A stretch of 64,000 bases of DNA from Planctomycetota bacterium (lineage in GTDB: Bacteria; Planctomycetota; UBA11346). The stretch spans positions 55,773-119,772 of the forward strand of contig JACDEI010000009.1 of the NCBI GenBank assembly GCA_013816485.1. Direction: 5' to 3'. Within the stretch, counting starts at the first letter, position 1, and the number at the start of each line of letters is the position of its first letter. Under the pieces are notes generated by a model. That model searched no databases and was not told the origin of the DNA. It worked only from the letters and a program-made list of their open reading frames with translations. Shown in pieces: positions 43,096 to 51,914 of the stretch. The translations under genes and the position numbers were made by a program.

Positions 43096-43371
43096 GGAGA
43101 GAATCCTTGGCGCAGGAAAGAGCGCGGGAAAAGGGTGCGATTGGGAGGGCGCGACGATAGGTCGCCTGTCCGCTTGCCAAGGGTCAAGTCGCGCAGCGGA
43201 GGCGGAACTTCATGCGATATTTGCGCTTACTGAACGCGATCGACGTGGCTTTCGCCCCTGGGACCGCGGGCCACTGGCCCGCACGGGGCAATTCTTCTCC
43301 GCTCGATTCGGCTGTCCTTCGTGAGCCCACACTGCGGGCCAGTGGCCCGCGGTCCCAGGGGCGAACAGCGC
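43096..43371. repeat. REP family D inverted pair downstream of the PHP gene
   Basis: Positions 43253-43290 contain CCCCTGGGACCGCGGGCCAC and continue TGGCCCGCACGGGGCAATT. Positions 43330-43363 are the inverted partner ending GGTCCCAGGGGCG. The related pair at 44241-44364 lies on the other side of the PHP gene, and a diverged pair lies at 49934-50043. The rest of the gap (upstream of eno) shows no gene. Confidence 0.85.
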
Positions 43372-44181
43372 CTACGCCGCGCCGATGCGTTCGAGCAACG
43401 GGCGGTGCAGGTCGCCGAGGCTCCAGAAGCCCGGCTTGCGTGCGCCCATGAAATGCAGGTCGCTGCCGGCGCTCATCAACCAGCCGCGTTCCATCGCTGC
43501 GCCGAGCAGCGTGGCGTGCAGGCTGGGGTCGAGGTTGGGATGGTTGACCTCCAGACCGTCGAGGCCCTGCGCCATCAGCGGCTCGATCGCGGCGAAGGTC
43601 CCGTAGATGCCGGGATGAGCGAGGATCGCCACACCGCCGGCGGCGCGGATGTTGTCGCCGACGACGCGCGGCGTCGGGAAGGCTTCGAGCGTACCGTCGC
43701 TGACGTGTTCATCACCCAGGTGGTGGGCGAAGGCATCGCTCACCGTCGCCACACCGCCGCGGCGGATGATCGCCTTGGCCAAATGCAAACGGCCGAAGGT
43801 GTCGCTCTGGCGGCCGAAAGCCTCTTCGCGCAACGTCGGGAGGGTCAGGCCACGACGGACGTCATCCGGCAGGCGGGCGATGAGCACTTCCAGACGACGC
43901 AGGCGGATGGCGCGGATCTCCGCCAGCATGGCGAGCAGGCCGGCGTGTTCTGGATCGATGCCGAGGGCGACGATGTGGATCTCGCGGCCATCGAAGCCGG
44001 CGGTGACTTCGACACCGCAGATTAGTCCGGGTTCGTCTTTCAGCGCCTGCCAACCGAGCAGCGTATCGTGGTCGGTGACGGCGTAGCGTTCAACCTGCTG
44101 GCCATGCACTGCCGCCAACAGCTCGCGCGGTGCGAGCTGGCCATCGCTGTGGTACGTATGCAGGTGGAGGTCGACGCGCAC
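43372..44181 (-). CDS. PHP-domain metal-dependent phosphoesterase
   Basis: A 269-residue PHP-domain hydrolase related to nucleoside 3',5'-bisphosphate phosphatases (TrpH/RNase AM group). Metal-binding motifs in order: VDLHLHTYHSDG, AVTDHDTL, LICGVEVTA, SDAFAHHLGD, ILAHPGIYG and SAGSDLHFMG. It probably removes phosphate from small nucleotides or trims RNA ends; the exact substrate is uncertain. The ATG at 44181 is the natural start (MRVDLHLHT). The gene is isolated between two REP family D pairs. Confidence 0.9.
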   Translation of the reverse strand: MRVDLHLHTYHSDGQLAPRELLAAVHGQQVERYAVTDHDTLLGWQALKDEPGLICGVEVTAGFDGREIHIVALGIDPEHAGLLAMLAEIRAIRLRRLEVLIARLPDDVRRGLTLPTLREEAFGRQSDTFGRLHLAKAIIRRGGVATVSDAFAHHLGDEHVSDGTLEAFPTPRVVGDNIRAAGGVAILAHPGIYGTFAAIEPLMAQGLDGLEVNHPNLDPSLHATLLGAAMERGWLMSAGSDLHFMGARKPGFWSLGDLHRPLLERIGAA

Positions 44182-44240
44182 GGGTCGGGACTATGCGAGA
44201 GCAACAACCATCACCAGCAGTGACCACGTGAACCTTGGCT

Positions 44241-44364
44241 GTCAGCCCCTGGGACCGCGGGCCACCGGCCCGCAGAGTGGGATCACCAGGAACGCCGGTG
44301 GTCAATCGGAAGCGAAACAGATTGCCCCGTGCGGGCCAGGGGCCCGCGGTCCCAGGGGCGACAG
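44241..44364. repeat. REP family D inverted pair upstream of the PHP gene
   Basis: Left arm 44241-44276 (CCCCTGGGACCGCGGGCCAC...) and right arm 44321-44364, ending GCGGTCCCAGGGGCGACA. The right arm ends two bases before the kinase stop codon. The loop contains ATTGCCCCGTGCGGGCC, shared with the other D pairs. Confidence 0.85.
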
Positions 44365-44365
44365 C

Positions 44366-45556
44366 TCACCGCAGGTAGAACCACACCAGCGCGGCGGCGG
44401 CGAGGGCTACCACCACCACGATGGCGAGGATCAGCCCCAGACCGGTCTTCGCCCGGCGTTGTGGTCCGGTGCGGGGTCTGGTGGTCGGCGACGACGGCGC
44501 GCCACGGCGTTGTGGTCCGGTGGACGGTTTCTTCACCGGCTTCGGCGGTGGGGGCACCACGTCCGGGCGTGCGATGGCGTCCTCTAGTTCGACGATGAAA
44601 CGCCCGCAATCTGCTGGCCGGCCGGCGGGCTCCTTGCTCAGGCAGCGCATGATAAAAGCGACGATGGCTGGCGGAGTTTCCGGCGCGAACTCAGCGATCG
44701 GCTTGGGCTCCTCGCGCAGCACTTTGGTCATCACCTCGGCGGCACTGCGACCGTCGTAGGCCAGCACGCCGGTGACCAGTTGGTAGAAGCTCGCGCCCAG
44801 CGCGTAGAGGTCGCTCGCCGGCGTGACGTCCTTGGCGCTGCGGATCTGTTCCGGCGGCATGTAGGCGGGCGAGCCCAATGCCACGCCCTGCATGGTCAGG
44901 CCCATACCGTTGTCGCCGGTGATGCTGCGTTCGTCGTCGAGTTGTTTCGCCAGGCCAAGGTCGGCCAGCTTCGCCACGCCGTCGGTGGTCACCAGAATGT
45001 TGGCGGGTTTGATATCGCGGTGGACGATGCCCTGGCTGTGGGCGTATTCGAGTCCGCGTGCGACCTGGAGGATCAGCCGCGCGGCTTTTTCCCACGGTAC
45101 ACGGCCCTGTTCCTGCACCATCGCTGCGAGGGTGTCGCCTTCGACGAACTCCATCACCAGGAAGTGCACGCCGCGTTCGAAGCCGCAGGAGTGGACGCCG
45201 ACCACGTTGGGATGCTGGATCGCGGCGCACAAGCGCGCTTCGCGTTCAAAACGCGGCACCACCCGTTCATCGTTGGCGGCCTTGCTGGTGAGCATCTTCA
45301 CCGCCACGTGGCGGACCTGACCGGGCATCTCTGCCTCGTAGACCACGCCGATGGCGCCGGCACCCAGGCGTTTGACCAGCCGGCAGCCGCCGAGGGTCTT
45401 GCCCACCAGTTTGTCCTCGATGCGTGCGCTGGGCGCCTGCAGATCCATCGGGCGGCGGCAGTGCGGGCAGGGCAGCGTGCGACCGGATAGGGTGCCTGGG
45501 ACACGGAACTCGTGCTGACAACCACGACACGTCTGCAGAAAGTCGGCAACCGGCAC
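44366..45556 (-). CDS. Membrane-anchored Ser/Thr protein kinase with N-terminal zinc ribbon
   Basis: A 396-residue Hanks-type kinase. With the GTG at 45556 (AAGGA five bases upstream) it begins with a zinc ribbon, CRGCQHEFRVPGTLSGRTLP then CPHC. The kinase domain follows: LGAGAIGVVYEAEM (G-loop), HVAVKML (lysine), VHRDIKPANILV, LADLGLAK (DLG instead of DFG), GSPAYMPPEQIRSA. A Pro-rich part and one C-terminal membrane helix (LGLILAIVVVVALAAAALVW) end the protein, which is therefore tail-anchored. Such kinases are abundant in Planctomycetota. It diverges from rnc with 43 bp between the starts. Target unknown. Confidence 0.92.
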   Translation of the reverse strand: MPVADFLQTCRGCQHEFRVPGTLSGRTLPCPHCRRPMDLQAPSARIEDKLVGKTLGGCRLVKRLGAGAIGVVYEAEMPGQVRHVAVKMLTSKAANDERVVPRFEREARLCAAIQHPNVVGVHSCGFERGVHFLVMEFVEGDTLAAMVQEQGRVPWEKAARLILQVARGLEYAHSQGIVHRDIKPANILVTTDGVAKLADLGLAKQLDDERSITGDNGMGLTMQGVALGSPAYMPPEQIRSAKDVTPASDLYALGASFYQLVTGVLAYDGRSAAEVMTKVLREEPKPIAEFAPETPPAIVAFIMRCLSKEPAGRPADCGRFIVELEDAIARPDVVPPPPKPVKKPSTGPQRRGAPSSPTTRPRTGPQRRAKTGLGLILAIVVVVALAAAALVWFYLR

Positions 45557-45599
45557 GGGCTTCCTTATGGGAGGCTGTCGTCTACTTTCCACACCTACG

Positions 45600-46325
45600 A
45601 TGGCCGAGCCGGTTACCACCACCACTGAACGCATCGATGCCGTCGCCGCGGTGCTGGGTCACCGTTTCGCCGATCCGGCGCTGGCGCTGCAGGCATGCAT
45701 GCATACCAGCCGCTGCGGCGCACAAGCCACGCCAGCGGACAAACGTCGTGATGCCAACGAACGGATGGAATTCTTGGGCGATGCGTTGCTTGGCGCGGCG
45801 CTCTGCCACCTGCTCTACCGGCGTTTCCCCGATCTGGATGAGGGTCCGTTGTCGCGCCTGAAGTCGACGCTGGTGTCGCGCGCAACCTTGGCCCGTGCGA
45901 TCGAATCGACCGGGCTGCTGGCGTATTGCCTGGTCGGCCAGCAGATGTCGCAGCCGTGGCCGGATTCGGTGAAGGCGAACTTCGCGGAATCGCTGCTGGG
46001 CGCGATCCATCTCGACGGTGGTTGGCCGGCTTTGGACGTGGCGGTCGAACGCCTGCTCGGCAGCCGCGTGGAAGATCCCGCCGCCGGCGACGAGGACGCG
46101 CGCATGCGGCTGCAAGTCTGGTGCCTGGAGTACCACAAGCAGTTGCCGAGCTACAGCTGCGAACGCAGTGGTGGTACCGATCACGAACCGGTGTTCCGGG
46201 CAACCGCCACCATCGCCGGTATCAACGCCAGTGGCGACGGTAGCAGCCGTCGGCGTGCGGAGGCCGCCGCCGCCACCGCGCTCATGGTGCTGGTGCAGAG
46301 CGCGCCGGACGTCTCATCGCAGTGA
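45600..46325 (+). CDS. rnc: Ribonuclease III
   Basis: A 241-residue double-strand-specific endoribonuclease for rRNA and mRNA processing. The catalytic block is ERMEFLGDALLGAALC, with the second acidic site in KANFAESLLGAIHLDGG. The C-terminal dsRNA-binding domain is less conserved (EYHKQLPSYSCERSGGTDHE, then RRRAEAAAATALM). The ATG at 45600 is the likely start; no clear ribosome site is seen, and an upstream ATG at 45567 would overlap the divergent kinase leader. It precedes recQ by 70 bp. Confidence 0.92.
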   Translation: MAEPVTTTTERIDAVAAVLGHRFADPALALQACMHTSRCGAQATPADKRRDANERMEFLGDALLGAALCHLLYRRFPDLDEGPLSRLKSTLVSRATLARAIESTGLLAYCLVGQQMSQPWPDSVKANFAESLLGAIHLDGGWPALDVAVERLLGSRVEDPAAGDEDARMRLQVWCLEYHKQLPSYSCERSGGTDHEPVFRATATIAGINASGDGSSRRRAEAAAATALMVLVQSAPDVSSQ

Positions 46326-46394
46326 TCACAGCGATGATGTGCCGGTTGGGCAAGCTTGGTGGACAGGGCCGCGCTCCGCCTCAAGGTGCCGCCC

Positions 46395-48389
46395 ATGCAC
46401 GCGGATGAGTGGTTTGGCGACGGCGAAGGCGACGAACTGCTGCCCGATGTTGCCGGCCTGACGCCGGTGCGCACCCTCGACGATATGCGTCGCCGTCCGG
46501 CAGTACGTGAAGCCTCTACCCCGGTGGAGGCCCTCAAACGCGCCTTCGGTTACGACGCCTTCCGGCCGCTTCAGGGCGAGTCGGTCGACGCCGCCCTCGC
46601 CAAACGCGACTGCTTGGTCGTGCTGCCTACCGGCGGCGGCAAAAGCCTGTGTTACCAGATTCCCGCGGCGTGTGGTGCTGGCTTGGTGTTGGTGGTGTCG
46701 CCGCTGATCGCGCTGATGGATGATCAGGTTGCCGCCGCACGCGAAGCCGGCCTCACCGCGGTGGCGCTGCATTCCAACCTGGGCGAAGCAGCGAAACGCA
46801 CGGCCTTGCAGCAGCTCGCGAACGGCACGCTCGATCTGCTCTACGTCAGCCCGGAACGCTTGGTGGCGGGCGACCTGATGGGACGGCTCGACAACCTCGC
46901 CTTGCTGGCGGTCGATGAAGCCCACTGCGTGTCGCACTGGGGCCACGACTTCCGGCCCGAGTACCGCCAACTGCGCAGCATCTTCGATCGCTTCGGCGCG
47001 GTGCCGCGTATGGCGCTCACCGCGACGGCCACGCCGCAGGTGCAGGACGACATCTGTGTGCAGCTTGGTCTGCGCACACCGCTGCGCCTGATCGGCCACG
47101 TCGATCGCCCGAATCTGATCTATCGTGCGGTGCCGCGCCATTCGGCGGCGAAACAGGCGCTGGAAGTCATCAAACGCCATCCGCAGGAGGGCGGCATCGT
47201 CTACGCCCAGACACGCAAGGAGGTCGAAACCCTCGCCGGCGCGTTGGTGAAGGCCGGCGTACACGCTGCCGCGTACCATGCCGGTCTGCCGGCGGAGGTG
47301 CGCGCGAAGGCGCAGGACGATTTCGTCAACGAACGCCTCGACGTGGTGGTCGCGACCATCGCCTTCGGCATGGGCATCGACCGTTCGAACGTGCGTTATG
47401 TGGTGCACGCCAATACGCCGAAATCCATCGAGCACTACCAGCAAGAGGCCGGTCGTGCTGGTCGTGATGGTCTGCCGGCAGATTGCGTGCTGCTCTACGG
47501 TGCTGCCGATCTGATGACACATCGTCGCTTGGCGACCATGGACGGCCCGTTGTCGCCGGACCGTGAACGCGCGCTCGATCGGCAACTGCGCGAGATCGGC
47601 CGCTACGCCGTCGCGCCGGTGTGCCGCCATCGGTTATTGACGGAACATTTCGGGCAGCCGTATCCGGCGCCGGGAAGCGAAGCGCGTAGCGAGGGCTGCG
47701 GTTCCTGTGACGTGTGTTTGGGCGAGACCAAGGAACTGCCGGCCGAACAGGCGGTGGTCACGGCGCAGAAGATCATCTCCGCCGCGTGGCGGCTCGAAGG
47801 TCGCTTCGGCCCCGGCCAGTGCGTCGACGTGTTGATGGGCAAGGCCACCGACAAGAGCGAACGTGCTGGGCATGATCGGCTGACGGTCTTTGGTTTGCTC
47901 AAAGACTCCGGTGAAACCGCGGTGCGCGCGTGGATCGATCAACTGGTGGTGCAGGGTTTCCTCGCGTTGCGGGAAGAGGGGGTCTACTCGTTCCTCGTCA
48001 TCACCGATGCCGGACGTGCGCTCTGCCGTGGTGAAGGCGCGGTGCGTCTTGGCGTGGTTGAAGAACGTGCCACGCGCAGTGAACGCAAAACGCGCACGCC
48101 ATCCGCGTCGGCTGCCGCTGCCGCAGTTGGTCCAGCGGATCAGGGCTTGTTCGAGCGCCTGCGCACGCTGCGCAAACTGCTCGCCGCCAAGGCCGGTGTG
48201 CCGCCGTACGTGGTGTTCCACGACAGCACGCTGCAGGCGATCTCGGCGGCGAAGCCAACCAGCATGGCCACCCTGATCGGTCTCAAAGGCATCGGCGAAC
48301 GCAAGGCCGCGCGCTACGGCGCACAGGTGCTCGCGGTGGTGGCGGGCGAAGAACCGGAAAAGGCCGCGGTTCGCGCTGCGCAAGCGTGA
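46395..48389 (+). CDS. recQ: ATP-dependent DNA helicase RecQ
   Basis: A 664-residue 3'-5' DNA helicase acting in recombination and repair. Motifs in order: GYDAFRPLQGESVDAAL, LPTGGGKSLCYQIPA (Walker A), VSPLIALMDDQV, VDEAHCVSHWGHDFRPEY (DEAH), QEAGRAGRDGLPADC, then the RQC zinc site (CRHRLLTEHFG, CGSCDVC), a winged helix, and an HRDC domain (LRTLRKLLAAKAGVPPYVVF). The ATG at 46395 has AAGG eight bases upstream and is preferred to a TTG at 46356. Of normal length; intact. Confidence 0.96.
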   Translation: MHADEWFGDGEGDELLPDVAGLTPVRTLDDMRRRPAVREASTPVEALKRAFGYDAFRPLQGESVDAALAKRDCLVVLPTGGGKSLCYQIPAACGAGLVLVVSPLIALMDDQVAAAREAGLTAVALHSNLGEAAKRTALQQLANGTLDLLYVSPERLVAGDLMGRLDNLALLAVDEAHCVSHWGHDFRPEYRQLRSIFDRFGAVPRMALTATATPQVQDDICVQLGLRTPLRLIGHVDRPNLIYRAVPRHSAAKQALEVIKRHPQEGGIVYAQTRKEVETLAGALVKAGVHAAAYHAGLPAEVRAKAQDDFVNERLDVVVATIAFGMGIDRSNVRYVVHANTPKSIEHYQQEAGRAGRDGLPADCVLLYGAADLMTHRRLATMDGPLSPDRERALDRQLREIGRYAVAPVCRHRLLTEHFGQPYPAPGSEARSEGCGSCDVCLGETKELPAEQAVVTAQKIISAAWRLEGRFGPGQCVDVLMGKATDKSERAGHDRLTVFGLLKDSGETAVRAWIDQLVVQGFLALREEGVYSFLVITDAGRALCRGEGAVRLGVVEERATRSERKTRTPSASAAAAAVGPADQGLFERLRTLRKLLAAKAGVPPYVVFHDSTLQAISAAKPTSMATLIGLKGIGERKAARYGAQVLAVVAGEEPEKAAVRAAQA

Positions 48390-49070
48390 ACGGTTTTTCG
48401 GGCGTCTGCGACGCTGCTCCCAAGCATAGCACCCGGTAACGTTTCCAACGCGGCCTCACAAGTTGGCAAGCAGTTACTTGTGGCCTCAACAGCGCGCCGA
48501 AGCACAAGCCGGTTGACGGTGGCGATCATCAGTGCGCTGTACTAGAACACCCATGCCCCTGCTGTGTTCGAGGACGGCCGCTACCCCCTGGCCTTTCAAT
48601 ACCCTAGGGAGCCACCGCCCGGAAAGGCCATGCCTGGAAGGGGAGGCTCCCACCTGAACATAGGTTCAGGGACGCTTGCTCGAGACGGCACAATAGTGGG
48701 GGTTTGTTTGCTTGCTCGCGATGAGGCTGCTGCGCAGCCCGCCGGCGCTGGGGCGCCGGCGGGTTCGCTTTGCGAACCCCATCGCTTCGCCCCCGCTCGC
48801 TGTCGCTCGGGGGGTTGTTGCACAGGGGGCGTACCGCCCCCCGTACCCCCCGGCGTTCGCCGACCGCGTGATCCATCTGCAGGCGACTGCGGATGTGTTT
48901 TCTCCGTGGCACGGGCGTCCCGCCCGTGGTTCGCGCGCGGCGATCAGGCAGGTCAGTTGCAGCTCCCTGGGAGCGCCGGCTTCCAGCCGGCCAGGGGCAA
49001 TCCGCCTTTTCGTCGATCATGGGTGCCTCGCCTATTCCTTCGTCGACGCGCAGCGCACGATGCCCACCGC
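48390..49070. repeat. Gene-free region with REP A copy and GC hairpins
   Basis: About 680 bp between recQ and ispH. It contains a CCCGCCGGCGC hairpin pair (48738-48763), a G/C-rich stretch near 48800-48850, one REP family A copy (48905-48930), and a GCTCCCTGGGAGCGCCGGCT element (48961-49005) related to other PVC intergenic palindromes. The ispH frame is open through it, but the translation is repeat-derived and not taken as coding. Confidence 0.75.
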
Positions 49071-49931
49071 ATGAAGATCACCCTCGCCCAGGCCATGGGC
49101 ACTTGTTTCGGTGTGCAGGATGCCATCGACATGGCGCTTGATCCGGCGTTTAAGGATCGGCTCACCATTGTCGGGCAACTGGTGCACAATCCGCAGACCA
49201 CCGAGCGGCTGAAGGCCAACGGGGTGCGCATCGTCGAGCGTGACCAGGTCGACCAGATCACCACCGAGGCGGTGATGATCACCGCGCATGGCGCCAGTGA
49301 CGGCACCAAGCAGATGTTGCGCGACAAGGGCTTCACCGTCTACGACGCGACCTGTCCGCTGGTGATCCGCCTGCACAAGCTCGCGCGTTTTCTCGAACGT
49401 GAGGGCTACTTCCCGGTGGTCATCGGCGAGGCCAGCCATGTCGAGGTGCGTGGTGTGGTCGGCAACCTGCGCTCCGCCGTGGTGGTGCACGATGAAGCCG
49501 ACATCGATCAGTTGCAGGGTCATCGTCGCATTGGCGTGGTCAGCCAGACCACCAACCGCCCGGAGATGGTGCAGCGCCTGCTCGCCGCCATCCGCGCCAA
49601 GCCGTGGGTCGAGGATATGCGTTTCTGCGACACCATCTGCCAGCCGGTGAAGGAACGTCAGCAGGCCATCGAGGTGTTGTTGGGACAGGACATCGATCTG
49701 GGCATCGTCATCGGCGGCAGGAACAGCGCGAACACCCGCAAGCTCCAGGAGCTGATCGCCGACCGCGGCATCGAGGTCCATCACATCGAGGACCCCGAGC
49801 ACCTCGAAGACGCGTGGTTTGTCGGGAAGAAACACGTCGGCATCACCGCCGGCACCAGCACTCCGCAGGACGTCATCGAAGCGGTGCACGCCCGCGTGCG
49901 CGCGATCATCGCCGCCCAACCGGCGGCCTGA
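49071..49931 (+). CDS. ispH: 4-hydroxy-3-methylbut-2-enyl diphosphate reductase
   Basis: A 286-residue IspH/LytB enzyme, the last step of the non-mevalonate isoprenoid pathway, making IPP and DMAPP with a [4Fe-4S] cluster. The three cluster cysteines are seen at residues 12 (MGTCFGVQDAID), 95 (YDATCPLVIRLHKLA) and 190 (FCDTICQPVKERQ). Other markers are AHGASDGTKQ, IGEASHVEVRGVVGN, VSQTTNRP and IGGRNSANTRKLQELI. The ATG at 49071 gives the standard N-terminus; the frame upstream is repeat DNA. The enzyme points to MEP-pathway isoprenoid synthesis. Confidence 0.96.
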   Translation: MKITLAQAMGTCFGVQDAIDMALDPAFKDRLTIVGQLVHNPQTTERLKANGVRIVERDQVDQITTEAVMITAHGASDGTKQMLRDKGFTVYDATCPLVIRLHKLARFLEREGYFPVVIGEASHVEVRGVVGNLRSAVVVHDEADIDQLQGHRRIGVVSQTTNRPEMVQRLLAAIRAKPWVEDMRFCDTICQPVKERQQAIEVLLGQDIDLGIVIGGRNSANTRKLQELIADRGIEVHHIEDPEHLEDAWFVGKKHVGITAGTSTPQDVIEAVHARVRAIIAAQPAA

Positions 49932-50045
49932 CGTCGCCCTGGGGGCGTGGGCGGCTCGCCCGCGCGGGGCAATTGGTCGTCTGTCTGACACCTACGCTCC
50001 CTCTGATCCCACTCGCGCGGGCGGGCCGCCCACGCCCCCAGCGGA
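49932..50045. repeat. Diverged REP family D pair before scpA
   Basis: An inverted pair: CCCTGGGGGCGTGGGCGGCT at 49938 on the left, and GGGCCGCCCACGCCCCCAGC on the right, ending about 50043. The left arm continues GCCCGCGCGGGGCAATTGG, which shares CGGGGCAATT with the D pairs around the PHP gene. Confidence 0.8.
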
Positions 50046-50093
50046 AGCCATCGCCCATCTTGAGTCCCTCGCGCCCCATCTAGGCTCCCCCCA

Positions 50094-51353
50094 ATGAGCG
50101 ACGCGCCCGACGCCACGCTTGAAGCACCGATCACTGTGGTGCCTCCGTCGGATCCCGCTCCTGCCGCTCCTGCCGCTCAAGCTGCTCAAGTCGCTCCTGC
50201 CGCTCCGGCCGATCTCGATCTCGGCTACCACGTCACCCTCGACAGTTTCTCTGGTCCACTCGACCTGCTGCTCTTCCTCGTGCGGCGCACCGAGGTCGAC
50301 ATCGCCGACATCCCGGTGTCGACCATTACCGACCAGTTCGTCGCGATGCTGAAGACCACGCCGGATCTCGATCTGGATGTTGCGGGCGATTTCATCCTGA
50401 TGGCGGCGACGCTGCTCGAACTCAAGAGCCGTTTGGTGATGCCGGCGGAAGAACCCAAGGAAGGCGACGAAGAAACCAAGGACGAAGAGGACGTCTTCGA
50501 TCCACGCGGCGGCCTTATCCGCCAACTGCTGGCGTATCGCCGCTTCAAAGAAGCGACGCAGCTGTTACCGGAGTTTGAGCGCTTCCAACTCGAACGTGTC
50601 GGTCGCGGCCTGCGTGAGATCATCCCCGAGGACCCCGAAGAAGTAGATGGCCTTGACCTGGAAAACTGCGACGCCGGCCTGCTGTACGAGACCTGGGAAG
50701 GCGTGCTGCTTTACCTCCACCGCCTTGGCCCACGCACGGTGCTCAACGACGACGTGCCTTTGGAGCATAAAATCCACGCGCTGGTCGACGCGATGCGCGC
50801 CGCGCGCGAAGCCAAACTCAGCTGGATGTTCGCGCAGGAGACTACCACCAGTGGTCGCGTCGGCATGCTGATGGCGACGCTCGAATGCGCGCGTCAACGT
50901 TTTGTCGAAGCCCTGCAACACCAACAGTTCGGTGAGGTCCTGTTACGTTACCGCGAAGATGTCGATCGCACGCATACACCAGAACTGCCACCCGAAGTGA
51001 TCGAGGAACCGAAGAAGCGCCGTAAGCGTCCGCCGCTGGTGACCTGGCGCGCGCCCGAACGTACCGCCCAAGCAGAGCAGCAGGAGATCGACCTCGCCGT
51101 TGCCGACCAAGACGAAGAAGAGGAAGCCGTTGTCGAAACCGACGAACAACGCTTCCACCGCGAGTTGGAGGAAGCCTGCGCTGTCGAAGCCGTCCTCACC
51201 CGCACCGCCGACATCGAATCCAGCTTCACCGCCTTTCGAACGCAGCAGCAGTTGGACGCCCAGGCTGCCGCGAGCGTCCCGCCGAAGCTCGACCAGTCCA
51301 CGGAAGCCGCTGTCTTGTCGGATCTTCCAACCGAGGCCCCAGTCCAGGGCTGA
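50094..51353 (+). CDS. scpA: Segregation and condensation protein A
   Basis: A 419-residue kleisin subunit of the SMC-ScpAB condensin, which organises and segregates the chromosome. After an Ala/Pro-rich N-terminal tail (about 40 residues) the kleisin N-domain reads YHVTLDSFSGPLDLLLFLVR, EVDIADIPVSTITDQFVAM and DFILMAATLLELKSRLVMP. Acidic linkers follow (EEPKEGDEETKDEEDVF). A winged-helix-like region lies around residues 235-290, and the last about 130 residues are an acidic extension, making it longer than the usual 250-300. No scpB or smc gene is in the window. tRNA-CAU follows 58 bp downstream. Confidence 0.9.
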   Translation: MSDAPDATLEAPITVVPPSDPAPAAPAAQAAQVAPAAPADLDLGYHVTLDSFSGPLDLLLFLVRRTEVDIADIPVSTITDQFVAMLKTTPDLDLDVAGDFILMAATLLELKSRLVMPAEEPKEGDEETKDEEDVFDPRGGLIRQLLAYRRFKEATQLLPEFERFQLERVGRGLREIIPEDPEEVDGLDLENCDAGLLYETWEGVLLYLHRLGPRTVLNDDVPLEHKIHALVDAMRAAREAKLSWMFAQETTTSGRVGMLMATLECARQRFVEALQHQQFGEVLLRYREDVDRTHTPELPPEVIEEPKKRRKRPPLVTWRAPERTAQAEQQEIDLAVADQDEEEEAVVETDEQRFHRELEEACAVEAVLTRTADIESSFTAFRTQQQLDAQAAASVPPKLDQSTEAAVLSDLPTEAPVQG

Positions 51354-51411
51354 GCCTCCCCGACCCTTGCCAGGGCAAGTGTCGACCATAGCCTCCGCCC
51401 CTCCCCAACAG

Positions 51412-51487
51412 GGCGATGTAGCTCAGCGGTTAGAGCGGTGGCTTCATAAGCCATAGGTCGAAGGTTCAATTCCTTCCATCGCTACCA
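51412..51487 (+). tRNA. tRNA with CAU anticodon (Met, or Ile2)
   Basis: A complete 76-nt cloverleaf with encoded CCA. The acceptor GGCGATG pairs with CATCGCT (G1-U72 wobble). The D arm is GCTC/GAGC, the anticodon loop TTCATAA gives CAT, and the T arm is GAAGG TTCAATT CCTTC. It lacks initiator hallmarks (C1-A72 mismatch, three G-C pairs in the anticodon stem), so elongator Met is likely; a lysidine-modified Ile tRNA cannot be excluded. Confidence 0.93.
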
Positions 51488-51491
51488 CATG

Positions 51492-51526
51492 AAACCACGG
51501 CGATTGCCGTGGTTTTTGTTTTTTTA
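51492..51526 (+). terminator. Intrinsic terminator after tRNA-CAU
   Basis: The perfect stem AAACCACGGC, loop GATT, complement, runs directly into T-rich sequence (TTTTTGTTTTTTT). Confidence 0.95.
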
Positions 51527-51539
51527 ACCCAGGCACCTC

Positions 51540-51897
51540 GCGGCTAGCCAAGGATTCGAGGTGCAACGAGGTGCAACTACATCCCCGATCGCTGCGGCGG
51601 CGACGAGTGACGAAGGCGCCCAGCGCTTGTGCGGGAAAATCCGTGCCAGCAGCCAGGCGAACGATCACTCGTCCCCCTGCAAACTGCAATGCCAAGGGCA
51701 TATGGTATTGCAGGAATGCACGGTGCCTGAGGGAGGCTGTTGCTTCCTTTACCCAGCGTGGCTCCAGGCGTTGGCACAGCGTCTGCTTGGTCTCCAGCGG
51801 ATGCCTCAAGCAGGGCCCGACATCGACCACACCGATCGACGAGCCATCTTTGACGGAATCCACCAGACGCCCTCTGCATCGCAGAGGGCGTCGTTTT
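51540..51897 (+). ncRNA. Possible structured RNA with its own terminator
   Basis: The stretch between the tRNA terminator and the next gene has no credible gene but ends in a strong intrinsic terminator (51866-51892 plus T-run). Inside, GACGAGTGA (51602) pairs with TCACTCGTC (51665), CTGCAATGCC (51684) pairs with GGTATTGCAG, and a GAGGTGC-type inverted array is at its start (51537-51577). I do not recognise tmRNA, RNase P, SRP or 6S RNA. It may be an unknown RNA, or only the trailing end of a vanished gene. Confidence 0.35.
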
Positions 51898-51898
51898 T
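51866..51898 (+). terminator. Intrinsic terminator
   Basis: The perfect 12-bp stem GACGCCCTCTGC, loop ATC, complement, then GTTTTTCC. It lies 17 bp before the next start codon and ends whatever is transcribed from 51.5-51.8 kb. Confidence 0.9.
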
Positions 51899-51914
51899 CC
51901 TGCCGGAGGTCCAG

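Noticed and set aside
48564..49070. 169-codon N-terminal extension of ispH
   Set aside because: The translation is derived from repeats and GC hairpins; IspH has its normal N-terminus from 49071.
49071..49931. Riboswitch or leader regulation upstream of ispH
   Set aside because: Hairpins upstream are dispersed palindromes, not a known riboswitch fold.
51444..51863. Minus-strand frame ending AMEGIEPSTYGL
   Set aside because: That ending is the typical antisense translation of a tRNA gene; the frame also crosses the tRNA terminator.
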